A DNA stretch of 64,000 nucleotides from Synechococcus sp. 1G10 (GTDB taxonomy: Bacteria; Cyanobacteriota; Cyanobacteriia; PCC-6307; Cyanobiaceae), in assembly GCF_002252625.1 (NCBI RefSeq), contig NZ_NQKW01000002.1, positions 124,001 through 188,000 of the forward strand, given 5' to 3'. The first letter of the stretch is position 1. The number at the start of each line of letters is the position of its first letter. The notes below the pieces were generated by a model, which saw nothing but the letters and a program-made list of their open reading frames with translations, did not search any database and was not told the DNA's origin. Of the stretch, positions 25,681 to 34,867 are shown piece by piece. The position numbers were made by a program, and so were the translations under genes.

Positions 25681-28146
25681 ATGACTAATGAAAAATTGCC
25701 GACTCTCCCCGAGCGGCTCAAGCAACTCGATACGAGCGGGGATGGCCTCAGCAGTACGGAGGCCACACAGAGGCTAAAGAAGACAGGGCCAAATGCGCTA
25801 CCTGAGAAGAAGCGCAGCAAGCTGGCGATGCTGCTCTCCTATCTCTGGGGCCCGATGCCCTGGATGATCGAGGCGGCGATCCTGCTCTGCGCCATCGTGG
25901 GCGACTGGGTGGATTTCGCAATCATCCTGGGGCTGCTGGTCGGCAACACCGTGATCGCCTACGTGGAGGAGTCGTCGGCCGGCGATGCCGTGGCGGCCCT
26001 GAAGGCGAAGCTGGCGCTGGAGGCGCTGGTGATGCGCGACGGCCAGTGGCAGAAGCTGCCCGCCCGAGCGCTGGTGCCCGGCGATCGGGTGCGCATCGCC
26101 ATCGGCGCCGTGATCCCCGCTGACATGGCGGTGCTCACCGACGATCCGCTGCAGGTGGATCAGGCGGCCCTCACCGGTGAATCCCTGGCGGTGAAGCGGG
26201 GCAAGGGCGATCTGCTCTATTCGGGCTCGGTGCTCAAGCAGGGCCGCGCCGAAGGGTTGGTCACCGCCACAGGGGCCAACACCTTCTTCGGCAAGACCGC
26301 CAAGCTGGTGGGAGAAGCGGAGAGCAACGACCACCTCCAGGAGGCGGTGGTGAAGCTCTCCGACTACCTGATCGTGATCAATATGGTGCTGGTGAGCAGC
26401 ATCCTGGTGGTGCGGATTCACCTGGGCGACAACATCCTGCAGGTGGTCAAGTACTGCCTGGTGCTCACCGTCGCCTCGATCCCGCTGGCCACCCCCACCG
26501 TGCTGGCCGTCACCATGGCGATCGGTGCCCAGGCCCTGGCCAAGAAGGGAGCGTTGGTGACCAAGCTCTCGGCCATCGATGAGCTGGCCAGTGTGGACAT
26601 GCTCTGCTCCGACAAGACGGGCACCCTCACCCTCAACCAGCTCAGCCTCGGCGCCCCCTTCACCCTGCCGGGCATAGGCGCCGATGAGCTGCTGCTGGGC
26701 GCGGCCCTGGCCAGTGAGCAGCAGGAGGGGGATGCGATCGATCAGACCGTGCTCAAGGGCCTCAAGGATCCGGCCAGCCTCAAGGACTTCAAGCGCGAGC
26801 ACTACACCCCCTTCGATCCCGTCGGCAAGCGCACGGAGGTGCAGGTGAGTGATCGCTCCGGCCAGCAGATCCGCTATAGCAAAGGGGCACCGCAGGCGAT
26901 CCTGGCGCTGATCAAGGATCAGAGCGCCATCGCCCAGCCGGTACAGGCCCAGATCGAGGCGCTGGCGGGCCGGGGCTTCCGGGCCCTGGGGGTGGCCAAG
27001 GCGGTGGGTGAGGGCCCCTGGCAGATGCTCGGCATCCTGTCGCTCTCCGACCCGCCCCGGCCCGATTCGAAGGCAACGCTGGCCGCCGCCGGCCAGCTGG
27101 GGGTGCCGGTGAAGATGGTCACGGGGGATCAGGTGCTGATCGCCCGGGAGATGTGCCACGAGCTGGGCCTGCCTGACAACGTGCTCGACGCGGGGATCTT
27201 CCGCCAGACCCCCGCCAGCCAGATGGGTGCGCTGGCCCAGCAGATCGAGCAGGCCGACGGCTTCGCCCAGGTGTTTCCCGAAGACAAGTTCCACATCGTC
27301 GAGACGTTGCAGAGCCACAACTACGTGGTGGCGATGACCGGTGATGGCGTCAACGACGCCCCGGCGCTCAAGGAGGCGAACTGCGGCATCGCCGTGTCGG
27401 GAGCGACCGACGCCGCCCGCGCCGCCGCCGACATCGTGCTGCTGACGCCGGGCCTCTCGGTGATCATCGATGCGATCCGGCTCAGCCGCAAGATCTTCCT
27501 TCGCATGGACAGCTACTGCTTCTACCGGGTGGTGGAAACGGTGCGCATCTTGATCTTCACCACCCTGGCGATTCTCTGGTTCGGCAACTATCCGGTGACA
27601 GTGATCATGCTGGTGATCCTGGCGTTGATCAACGACGGCTCGATGGTGACGATCGCCTACGACAACACCCTGACACCGTCCAAACCGCTCCACTGGGACA
27701 TGCCGCGACTGCTGATCATGTCGAGTGTGATCGGCTTGGTTGGGGTGGTTGAAACGATGCTGCTGTACGACTTCGTCGCCAACCGGCTGGCCATGCCGCT
27801 CAATCAGGTCCAGACGCTGATCTATCTGCAGCTGGCCATCGGCGGCATGCTCACGATCTACTGCACCCGGGTGAGGGGTCCGTTCTGGTCGATCAAGCCG
27901 GCGGCGAAGATGCTCTGGGCCACCGGAGCCTCAGTGGCGCTCTCCACCTTGATGGGCACCTACGGCTGGCTGATGAGCCCCGTGGGCTGGAGCTGGGCCG
28001 CCGCCAGCTGGGGCTACGCCTTCCTCTGGTTCCTGATCTTCGATGCGGTGAAGCTTGCGCTCTACAGGCTGATGGACCCGGAGCGCTCCGTGCTGCTGGG
28101 GCGCACTCGCCGTTTCTTCTCCAGGCCCCTGGCGGCCCAACTCTGA
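25681..28146 (+). CDS. P-type (type IIIA) H+-ATPase, plasma-membrane proton pump
   Basis: The 821-residue pump begins with a cation-ATPase N-terminal region (LKQLDTSGDGLSSTEATQRL). The actuator domain contains the TGES loop (DQAALTGESLAVKRG). The helix 4 motif is LTVASIPLATPTVL, the phosphorylation site SDKTGTLTLNQ, the nucleotide-binding KGAPQAIL and the hinge MTGDGVNDAPALKEANCG. About ten membrane helices are visible. The Pro-Leu-Ala-Thr-Pro helix 4 sequence fits the proton-exporting IIIA branch rather than calcium or heavy-metal pumps. ATG 25681 (MTNEKLP) is chosen. PPK2 follows 66 bases downstream. Confidence 0.92.
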   Translation: MTNEKLPTLPERLKQLDTSGDGLSSTEATQRLKKTGPNALPEKKRSKLAMLLSYLWGPMPWMIEAAILLCAIVGDWVDFAIILGLLVGNTVIAYVEESSAGDAVAALKAKLALEALVMRDGQWQKLPARALVPGDRVRIAIGAVIPADMAVLTDDPLQVDQAALTGESLAVKRGKGDLLYSGSVLKQGRAEGLVTATGANTFFGKTAKLVGEAESNDHLQEAVVKLSDYLIVINMVLVSSILVVRIHLGDNILQVVKYCLVLTVASIPLATPTVLAVTMAIGAQALAKKGALVTKLSAIDELASVDMLCSDKTGTLTLNQLSLGAPFTLPGIGADELLLGAALASEQQEGDAIDQTVLKGLKDPASLKDFKREHYTPFDPVGKRTEVQVSDRSGQQIRYSKGAPQAILALIKDQSAIAQPVQAQIEALAGRGFRALGVAKAVGEGPWQMLGILSLSDPPRPDSKATLAAAGQLGVPVKMVTGDQVLIAREMCHELGLPDNVLDAGIFRQTPASQMGALAQQIEQADGFAQVFPEDKFHIVETLQSHNYVVAMTGDGVNDAPALKEANCGIAVSGATDAARAAADIVLLTPGLSVIIDAIRLSRKIFLRMDSYCFYRVVETVRILIFTTLAILWFGNYPVTVIMLVILALINDGSMVTIAYDNTLTPSKPLHWDMPRLLIMSSVIGLVGVVETMLLYDFVANRLAMPLNQVQTLIYLQLAIGGMLTIYCTRVRGPFWSIKPAAKMLWATGASVALSTLMGTYGWLMSPVGWSWAAASWGYAFLWFLIFDAVKLALYRLMDPERSVLLGRTRRFFSRPLAAQL

Positions 28147-28212
28147 TCACTCGGCGCCAAGCACGCTCCAACACCGCTCCGCCACCGCTCCTCCTCCCAC
28201 CTGGTCCGTCCC

Positions 28213-29115
28213 ATGAACCCGAACGACATCCTCAAGCAGGCCAACCACATCAGCGCCCCGTTCAAGGTGAGTGACGGCAAGGGGTTTCAGCTGAAATCGG
28301 TGGATCCCGGCAGCACCCTTCACTTCAGCTCGGGTGACAAGCCGGAGGCGAAAGAGGCGTTGGCGGATGGGGTGACGATGCTCTCAGCCCTGCAGGACAA
28401 GCTCTATGCCCAGGACCGCTGGGCCCTGCTGCTTGTGTTTCAGGCGATCGATGCCGCCGGCAAGGACGGCACGATCAAGCACGTGATGAGTGGAGTGAAC
28501 CCGCAGGGTTGTCAGGTGAGCTCCTTCAAGATGCCCTCCTCGGTCGATCTCAACCACGACTACCTGTGGCGTTGCAACGGCTCCCTGCCGGAGCGTGGCC
28601 AGATCGGGATCTTCAACCGCAGCTACTACGAGGAGACCCTGGTGGTGCGAGTGCACCCCGAGCTGCTCGCCAAGGAGACGATTCCGCCGGCGCTGGTGGG
28701 CAAAGACATCTGGAAGGAGCGCTTCACGGACATCCGCAACTACGAGGACTATCTCGGCCGCAACGGCGTTGTGGTGCGCAAGTTCTTCCTGCATCTCTCC
28801 AAGCAGGAGCAGAAACGGCGCTTCCTGGAGCGGTTGAATACCCCTGAGAAGAACTGGAAGTTCTCCGCCAACGACATCAAGGAGCGCGCCTACTGGGACG
28901 ACTACATGACGGCCTATGAGGAGATGATCCAGCACACCTCCAGCCCGGGCGCCCCCTGGTATGTGGTGCCGGCCGACAACAAGTGGTTCACCCGGCTGGT
29001 GGTGGCGGCTGCGGTGATCGACACGCTCGAATCACTCAACCTGGCCTATCCCGAGCTGAGCGACGCTGCCCACAAGGAGCTGGAGGAGGCCAAGCAGAAG
29101 TTGCAGGCGGAGTGA
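28213..29115 (+). CDS. ppk2: Polyphosphate kinase 2 (PPK2)
   Basis: This 300-residue P-loop kinase transfers phosphate between polyphosphate and nucleotides. The Walker A region is VFQAIDAAGKDGTIKHVMSG. Further PPK2 motifs are SVDLNHDYLWRC, GQIGIFNRSYYEETLVVRVH, VRKFFLHLSKQEQKRRFLER and the C-terminal WYVVPADNKWFTRL. Single-domain length fits class I/III enzymes that use polyphosphate to make ADP or ATP. Same strand as the H+-ATPase and probably co-transcribed, so it could supply ATP to the pump; that link is inference. Confidence 0.93.
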   Translation: MNPNDILKQANHISAPFKVSDGKGFQLKSVDPGSTLHFSSGDKPEAKEALADGVTMLSALQDKLYAQDRWALLLVFQAIDAAGKDGTIKHVMSGVNPQGCQVSSFKMPSSVDLNHDYLWRCNGSLPERGQIGIFNRSYYEETLVVRVHPELLAKETIPPALVGKDIWKERFTDIRNYEDYLGRNGVVVRKFFLHLSKQEQKRRFLERLNTPEKNWKFSANDIKERAYWDDYMTAYEEMIQHTSSPGAPWYVVPADNKWFTRLVVAAAVIDTLESLNLAYPELSDAAHKELEEAKQKLQAE

Positions 29116-29143
29116 GGGCTGCTGGCGGACGAACAGCCTTGCC

Positions 29144-30433
29144 TCAGCGGCCGCGACGTAGCACGGTTGTGAGCGCAAAGCTGCCAGCCAGCACTGCCAG
29201 AAAGGTGATCCAGGTGGCGGGCGATCCGGTGCGGATCGTGTCGATCAGCAGCGACACGAACAGGGCGGCATTGATCACCACCGCCAGCAGCAGCGGCCAG
29301 GCGCGGGCGCCGGTCTTGCCGCGCACGCGCAAGTGGGCGGCGCTGACGGCCCCATAGACGATCAGGAACGCCAAGCTGGTCATCTGCCCGACGGCATCGA
29401 GCGGGAAGAACAGAACAAGCAGGATCACTATCCCTGCCGAGACGGGCAGCGAGACGTTGGCGCTGCGCAGGAAGGGTCGGGCCAGGGTGCCCGGCAGCTG
29501 GCGGCTGCTGGCCAGGTCGGCGCCGATGTTGGCCGAGGCGAACAGGGTGGCGTTGACCGCCGAGGCTGTGGCCAGGATGGCGGCGGCGGCAATCACGAGA
29601 AAGCCGGTGCGGCCCAGCACGGCACCACCGGCGTTGGCGAGCACATGGCCGGCGACCCGCTCGATCTCGGCCAGGGGCAGCAGGGTCACCACCAGGGTGC
29701 TCACCAGCAGATACACCACCAGCACAATGGCGAGCGCCATGAACATCGCTTTCGGCAGCTGGGTTTTCGGTGAGCGCATGTCCTGGGCGGCATTGCTCAC
29801 CACCCCGAAGCCCTGGAAGGTCACATAGAGCAGGGCCGCAGCCGTCACCACGCCGGCGCCGCTGGGCCATGGGGTGGCGGTGAGGCGGGCCGGATCGATG
29901 TGGGCACTGCCCAGCAGCAGCAGCAGGGCCAGGATCACCAGCTCGGCGGCGATGATCAGCTTCTGGGAGCGATCCACGAGCTGCGCCCCCACCAGGTTGA
30001 CCACGGTGAACACCACCACCGCCGCCGCCCCGATCAGCCGCAGGGCGACCGTGGGCAGCTGACCGCCGGCCAGGGCCCCCACGTATTCCGAGAAGCCCGC
30101 CCCATAGAGCGAGGTGGCGATCAGATAGGCGACGTACTGAAAGACGTTGAGGGAGGCGCAGAGGTCGGTGTCGCCCAGGGCGGCCAGCAGGAAGTGGGCG
30201 CCGCCACCGCGGCTGGGGAAGGCCGTGCCCAGCCGGGCATAGGAATAGACCGAGAAGCAGGCGGCAACACCGGCCAGCAGGAAGGCGAGCGGCAGCAGCA
30301 CCCCGGAGCTGCGGGCGGCCAGGCCCAGGAGCGTGTAGAGGCCAGCCCCCATCATCCCGCCCACCCCGAGGGCGGTGGCTCCGATCAGGTCGATGCTGGC
30401 CGGAGCACTGGGGGAAGCGTTGGAAGAACTCAT
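29144..30433 (-). CDS. APC-superfamily amino acid permease
   Basis: This 429-residue transporter has about twelve membrane segments. It opens with the APC pattern IDLIGATALGVGGMMGAGLY (helix 1 unwound region) and SSGVLLPLAFLLAGVAACFS. Another conserved region is YVTFQGFGVVSNAAQDMRSP, matching the helix 6 F-x-G-F/D-x-x segment. It likely imports an amino acid or amine; substrate unknown. ATG 30433 was chosen because the frame upstream lies opposite the MFS gene and gives no transporter sequence. It follows the MFS gene by five bases. Confidence 0.87.
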   Translation of the reverse strand: MSSSNASPSAPASIDLIGATALGVGGMMGAGLYTLLGLAARSSGVLLPLAFLLAGVAACFSVYSYARLGTAFPSRGGGAHFLLAALGDTDLCASLNVFQYVAYLIATSLYGAGFSEYVGALAGGQLPTVALRLIGAAAVVVFTVVNLVGAQLVDRSQKLIIAAELVILALLLLLGSAHIDPARLTATPWPSGAGVVTAAALLYVTFQGFGVVSNAAQDMRSPKTQLPKAMFMALAIVLVVYLLVSTLVVTLLPLAEIERVAGHVLANAGGAVLGRTGFLVIAAAAILATASAVNATLFASANIGADLASSRQLPGTLARPFLRSANVSLPVSAGIVILLVLFFPLDAVGQMTSLAFLIVYGAVSAAHLRVRGKTGARAWPLLLAVVINAALFVSLLIDTIRTGSPATWITFLAVLAGSFALTTVLRRGR

Positions 30434-30438
30434 TGCCT

Positions 30439-31908
30439 TCAGGTTGGGGTGAGGGTGGTGGCCAGCGAACCGGTGCCCCGGGGCAGGTGGCGGGAGAACA
30501 GCACGGTCACGAACCAGGCCAGCAGCGACACCGCCACCATCAGCACCAGCACGGTGGTGATGCCGGCCCGCTCCCGCACGATCGGCAACAGGAAGATGCC
30601 CAGGGTGGCGCCCACCTTGCCCGTGGCGGCGGCGAATCCGGCGCCGGTGGCGCGCACGCTGGTGGGGTAGAGATGCGCCGGCAGCAGGAAGGTGGTGGAG
30701 TTCGGCCCGGCGTTCATCAGCAGGTTGAAGACGATGAAGCCCAGGAACACCAGGCCGATGCGGTGGGCGTTCGCCTCCGGCAGCAGCGATCCGAAGGCGA
30801 GGATCGCCATGCCGGCCGCCATGCCGAGGAAGCCGATGCTCTGCATCCTGATCGGGCCGAAGCGCGGCACCAGCACGATGCCGAGCCCGAAGCCCAGCAG
30901 CAGGAAGCTGTCCACCAGAGCGGTGCCCGAAATCGTGCTGAACTCGCTGGCGATCACGGATCGGCCAGCACCTGCAGGCCCCGCCGGGCTTCCCAGCAGC
31001 GCCGCCAGGATGATCGGGGTGAACAGCCCCACCCCATAGGTGGCGATGTCCATCAGGAACCAGCTGCCCGCCGTGAGGGCGGTGGTGCGCCGGTAGGCGC
31101 CGGTGAACAGCAGCCCCCAACCGCTGGCGGTCGTGGCTGTGGCACCGGAAGCCGTGGCGCCTGGGGCCGCTTCCAGCTGCTCGCCCGCCTGGCGCCCGAG
31201 GGCGAGCACGGACTCGCGGGGCTGGTCGCTGAGGCTGGCGATGATCTGGGCGGCCTCCCGGTTGCGGCCCTGCTCCATCAGCCAATGGGGGCTTTCGGGC
31301 ATGCCGAGCCGGGCCAGCAGCAGCAGCAGGGCGAATGCCGCCCCCGAGCCCAGCAGCCAGCGCCAGGATTGCGGCTCGGGCCAGCGTTGCAAGAGCAGCC
31401 AGGCCGTGGCGGCTCCCACCAGTTCACCGACGGCCTGGAAGCTGATCGTGGCGGTGAGCAGGCGGGTGCGCAGGCGGGCGGGCATCAGCTCCGAGACGTA
31501 GGCGCTGCTGACCGGAAAATCCATGCCGATGCCGAGGCCCACCAGCAGCTGGAAAGCGATGGCGGAGAGCGGATTCCAGGCCACCGCCAGCAGCAGGAAG
31601 GCCACCGCCAGGATCGCCATGTCGAGGCGGTAGACGAAGCGCCGCCCACGGCGATCCCCAAGGTGGCCGCCGAGGATCGCCCCGACCACCGCCCCCAGCA
31701 CCAGGGCGGCGCCCAGCAGCCCCACCTGCACCGGGTCGGGATCCTCCCGCAGCTTGAACAGCGGCAGGGCGACGCCGGTCATCAAGGTGGCGTAGCCATC
31801 CATGAAGGTGCCGCCGATCGAGATCAGAAACAGGCGGAGATGACGGCCCCGGAAGGGTGCCTGGGCGGCCAGTTGCTCCAGCGCCTGCTGCGGAGAGATG
31901 TCGGCCAT
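30439..31908 (-). CDS. MFS transporter (sugar-porter / metabolite:H+ symporter type)
   Basis: The 489-residue protein has twelve membrane helices. The loop 2-3 signature is GGHLGDRRGRRFVYR. In helix 4/5, DFPVSSAYVSELMPARLRTR resembles the sugar-porter PESPR region, and GMPESPHWLMEQGRNREA follows helix 6. The second-half signature is LYPTSVRATGAGFAAATGKVG. These features fit the SP, PHS or AAHS groups (sugar, phosphate or aromatic acid). It begins the leftward pair with the APC permease. Confidence 0.87.
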   Translation of the reverse strand: MADISPQQALEQLAAQAPFRGRHLRLFLISIGGTFMDGYATLMTGVALPLFKLREDPDPVQVGLLGAALVLGAVVGAILGGHLGDRRGRRFVYRLDMAILAVAFLLLAVAWNPLSAIAFQLLVGLGIGMDFPVSSAYVSELMPARLRTRLLTATISFQAVGELVGAATAWLLLQRWPEPQSWRWLLGSGAAFALLLLLARLGMPESPHWLMEQGRNREAAQIIASLSDQPRESVLALGRQAGEQLEAAPGATASGATATTASGWGLLFTGAYRRTTALTAGSWFLMDIATYGVGLFTPIILAALLGSPAGPAGAGRSVIASEFSTISGTALVDSFLLLGFGLGIVLVPRFGPIRMQSIGFLGMAAGMAILAFGSLLPEANAHRIGLVFLGFIVFNLLMNAGPNSTTFLLPAHLYPTSVRATGAGFAAATGKVGATLGIFLLPIVRERAGITTVLVLMVAVSLLAWFVTVLFSRHLPRGTGSLATTLTPT

Positions 31909-32417
31909 GGGCCTGGGCTGTGACGACTAAATGTAGAGGTTAAGGACAGTCCTACAAACAACTTGGTCGCTCAATCGATCCATAATGTGATCAGTTGACG
32001 CCCTTGGATCGTGCGGCGCAAACGGGATTCAGGCGCGCAATTCTGCTCAGTCATTCATCCTCATGCTGGCCAACAGCCTTAACCTTCTCATCATCCTGCA
32101 GCTGGTCTGAGCTGTGGTGCCTGACGTCAGAACAACCATCCCAGCCTTGGGCCCAGCCGTGACCGGTGCGTCTAACTCCATCGTTCCGCGAAGCCTCACC
32201 CAGCCGGCACCCCTGCGCTGCCATGCCAGCCTGCTGGCCTGTCCGCCACCGCCGGACGCACCAGCCCTGCTGCGCTCCCTGCCAGGGATCCGTTGCGATC
32301 AGGCCGATCCCTCGCGCTGTCAGTGGTGCATTCATCCCAGCCGTGAGGCGGACGCACCCATGGACCAACCACCCCGACGGGCGCGATTGTTTTTCTGAAC
32401 TCTGATCAATCGGTGGA
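31909..32417. other. 509-base intergenic region between the MFS and AraC genes
   Basis: No convincing gene. The first 150 bases, upstream of the leftward MFS gene, are A+T-richer than the surroundings and probably hold its promoter. Both strands have open frames of about 100 codons in 32050-32400, but neither translation resembles a protein I know. No tRNA, clear terminator or repeat is visible. Confidence 0.6.
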
Positions 32418-33509
32418 TCAGCTGCTGCGCCGCTGGGAAGCTCGCAACAGCTCCGAGGGCGTCTGTCCGAAGCTGATCTGAAAAAGCTTCGCGAAGCTCG
32501 ATGAACTGATGAAGCCGAAACGGGTGGCGATCGCTCCGACCGTGTCGCCCGGCACCCCCTCCCGCAGACGGCGGCAGACGGCCTGCAGGCGTTGCTGACG
32601 TAGCCATTGCATCGGGCCCAGCCCGAAGCGGGAACGGAACATGTACTGCAGCGAGCGACGCGAATAGCCGCTGCGCCGCTCCAGCTGCGAGAGGGTGAGC
32701 GGCCGGGTGAGATCGGTCTGGATCCACTCGATCAGCTCATCGAAGATCCTGTCCCGGCCCGTACTGCCCAGCCTGGCCACCACCCGATCGGCTTCGGTCT
32801 CGGCGAGAAGTTCCGGACAGAGCAACAGGATCACCAGCCGCTGGAGAGCATCCTCCAGGGCAAGGCTGTGGATACCGGAGCCGCCCAGCAGCGCTGAGCC
32901 GTTGTACACGGAGAGCAGGCGGCGCAGATTTAGCAGCAGCTCGGCACGGAGCGAAGTGTCGTTCGCCAGGAGCTGCGGCCGTTGCAGGGTGAGGCGGCAG
33001 TGGCGAGCGGCCCCCTCACCACCGGCGATCGCCTGGGCCGTGCGCGCCAGGCTCTGGTGCGGCAGGTTGAGCATCACACCTGCATAGGCGTTCGTGCGGC
33101 CGCTGAAGGCTTCGCCCGGCATGTAGATCGCCGTGGCACCGGGCTGCATCAAGCGTTCTCGCCCCTCGATCGTGATCGTGGTGTTCCCGGCATAGGGAAG
33201 GGCCAGGGAGGCGAAGGGATGCTCCCCGAGCTCGATCTCCAGGGCGGAGTGGACGGTGCTGCTTATGGTGAGCTCCCCACAGGTGAGGGCGGTTCCGCTC
33301 TGTACGAAGCCTGCCGCCTCGCCCAGTTGCGCGAAGTGATTCAGGGGAAGCAGCGCGCTCACGCGCTCCGCGAACGCCTGCGGATCGTTGTCGAGGTTCA
33401 CCAGATCGTTCTGCAATGGCAGATCCAGCAGCGGGGCACCGGCGAGGCCCAGGCTCCGGCACATGCTGGTGAACAGGGCGGGTTCGGGGGTGAGCAACTG
33501 GCTCTCCAT
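32418..33509 (-). CDS. AraC-family transcriptional regulator
   Basis: This 363-residue regulator has an N-terminal sensor domain of about 230 residues of the AraC-binding-like type (EHPFASLALPYAGNTTITIEG). The C-terminal double helix-turn-helix is clear: LTLSQLERRSGYSRRSLQYM, then FRSRFGLGPMQWLRQQRLQA and IATRFGFISSSSFAKLFQIS, then FGQTPSELLRAS. It may control the transporter genes upstream or the chaperone genes, but nothing here shows its operator. It is one base after the cbpM-like gene on the same strand. Confidence 0.88.
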   Translation of the reverse strand: MESQLLTPEPALFTSMCRSLGLAGAPLLDLPLQNDLVNLDNDPQAFAERVSALLPLNHFAQLGEAAGFVQSGTALTCGELTISSTVHSALEIELGEHPFASLALPYAGNTTITIEGRERLMQPGATAIYMPGEAFSGRTNAYAGVMLNLPHQSLARTAQAIAGGEGAARHCRLTLQRPQLLANDTSLRAELLLNLRRLLSVYNGSALLGGSGIHSLALEDALQRLVILLLCPELLAETEADRVVARLGSTGRDRIFDELIEWIQTDLTRPLTLSQLERRSGYSRRSLQYMFRSRFGLGPMQWLRQQRLQAVCRRLREGVPGDTVGAIATRFGFISSSSFAKLFQISFGQTPSELLRASQRRSS

Positions 33510-33510
33510 C

Positions 33511-33819
33511 TCAGCGGGGCTGGCTGGCTTCCAGCACCCGCAGGCGATGTTCCAGCTGCTCGATCCGCTCCAGGTAGGTGAGCGCCAGGGCCATGCCGGG
33601 GGTGTTGAGGCCGAAGTCGTCGCGCAGGCGGGCGGCGCGGCGGGCCTGGACCACGGTGCGGGAATAGAAGAGGAAGCCCGTGCGGCCGTCGCAGGTTTCG
33701 AGCACGCCCAGCTCCACCAGCTCGATCACCTCGGCCTGCACCAGGCCGGTGCTCGCGATCAGATCGTCGAGGTCGATCGCCTCCTCGGGGCTCGACGGAT
33801 TCAGGGGAAGGTCAGACAT
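33511..33819 (-). CDS. cbpM: CbpM-like chaperone modulator (MerR-type HTH)
   Basis: The protein has 102 residues from ATG 33819. The segment DLDDLIASTGLVQAEVIELV is a MerR-like helix-turn-helix. A Leu/Ala-rich helical region follows (RTVVQARRAARLRDDFGLNTPGMALAL) and a C-terminal coiled coil (YLERIEQLEHRLRVLEAS). This matches CbpM, which binds and inhibits the J-domain protein CbpA. It overlaps the upstream cbpA-like gene by eight bases, the expected pairing. Confidence 0.85.
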   Translation of the reverse strand: MSDLPLNPSSPEEAIDLDDLIASTGLVQAEVIELVELGVLETCDGRTGFLFYSRTVVQARRAARLRDDFGLNTPGMALALTYLERIEQLEHRLRVLEASQPR

Positions 33820-34735
33820 GGCTGGGCTCTCCGGTGAGGTGGGCACGGGGATCGAAGCTGGAGCTGGCGGCGAGTTCCTCGAACAGCTGCTTCTCCTTCT
33901 CACTGATCACGCTGGGGGTGACGATCTGGAGCACGGCGTAGAGGTCGCCGGCGCCCTCGCCACGCCGGGGCAGACCCTTGCCCGACAGGCGCAGCTTCTG
34001 ACCGCCGCGGGCGCCGGGTTTCACGGTCAGCTTCAGGCGCCCATCGAGGGTGGGCAGCTCGATCTCGGCGCCGAGCACCGCCTCCCAGGGGGCGAGGGGC
34101 ACCTGCAGATAAAGATCGTGACCGGCCACCTCGAAGCGGGGATGGCGGGCCAGGCGGATGTCGATGTAGAGATCACCGGGTTTGCCGCCCCCCAGCCCCG
34201 GGCCGCCCTTGCCCGGCACGCGCAGGCGCTCACCATCGCTGATGCCCTTGGGTACGCGCACCCGGGCGGTGTGGGGGCGGCGCTGCACCCGGCCGTCATC
34301 CCCCAGCTCCTGGACGCTGAACTCCACGCTCACCTCGGTGCCCGTGGCGGCGTCCTCGAGGCTGAGGCTGGTGGCGATCTCGAAATCCTGGCCGCGGCGG
34401 GGGGCGCCGCCATGAAAGCCGATGCGCTCAAGCAGTTCGGCCAGGTCGATGTCTTCGCCGGGGGCGCCCTGCCAGAAGCGACTGTCCCATTCGGCGCTGG
34501 GCTGGACGCTCTCGCCCGTGCGGTGGCGGCCGAGCTGGTCGTAGGCCTCGCGTTTCTCGGGATCGGAGAGGGTTTCGTTGGCCTCGCTGATCGCCTTGAA
34601 GCGCTCCTCGGCGTCAGCCTCCTTGGAGACATCCGGGTGGTAGCGGCGGGCCAGGCGCCGGTAGGCCTTGCGGATCTCCTCGGCCGTGGCGCCGCGCTCC
34701 ACCTCCAGGGCGGCGTAATAGTCGACGTAGTTCAT
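33812..34735 (-). CDS. cbpA: Curved DNA-binding protein / DnaJ-type co-chaperone CbpA
   Basis: The 307-residue protein has an N-terminal J domain: YYAALEVERGATAEEIRKAY, then the HPD tripeptide in RRYHPDVSKEAD. A linker and two DnaJ C-terminal beta domains follow (TARVRVPKGISDGERLRVPG and KLTVKPGARGGQKLRLSGKG). No zinc-finger CxxCxGxG repeats exist, which identifies the CbpA (type II) form. It stimulates DnaK ATPase. ATG 34735 (MNYVDYYAALEVERG) is the natural start. Divergent from the VIT-type gene. Confidence 0.93.
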   Translation of the reverse strand: MNYVDYYAALEVERGATAEEIRKAYRRLARRYHPDVSKEADAEERFKAISEANETLSDPEKREAYDQLGRHRTGESVQPSAEWDSRFWQGAPGEDIDLAELLERIGFHGGAPRRGQDFEIATSLSLEDAATGTEVSVEFSVQELGDDGRVQRRPHTARVRVPKGISDGERLRVPGKGGPGLGGGKPGDLYIDIRLARHPRFEVAGHDLYLQVPLAPWEAVLGAEIELPTLDGRLKLTVKPGARGGQKLRLSGKGLPRRGEGAGDLYAVLQIVTPSVISEKEKQLFEELAASSSFDPRAHLTGEPSHV

Positions 34736-34867
34736 GGCGCCTGGGCGGGAGTGAGCTGCTGCCCGGCGAGCGGCTGGGCGATCAGGGTCACGACAGGATC
34801 CAGGCGGGGCACCCATCCTTGCCCCCCGGCAGGATGGCTGCACAGGTCCGACTGAATCCCGCTCTCC

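Noticed and set aside
25798-27693. 631-codon open frame opposite the H+-ATPase gene
   Set aside because: It is His/Gln/Gly-rich with no domain order, the usual result of reading the opposite strand of a high-GC gene, and the plus-strand protein has all P-type ATPase motifs.
30434-31285. Upstream extension of the APC permease frame
   Set aside because: It lies within the MFS gene in another frame and translates to Arg/Pro-rich sequence; the transporter begins at ATG 30433.
32051-32398. Overlapping open frames of about 100 codons on both strands
   Set aside because: Neither translation shows hydrophobic patterning, motifs or a known family, and no start context stands out.
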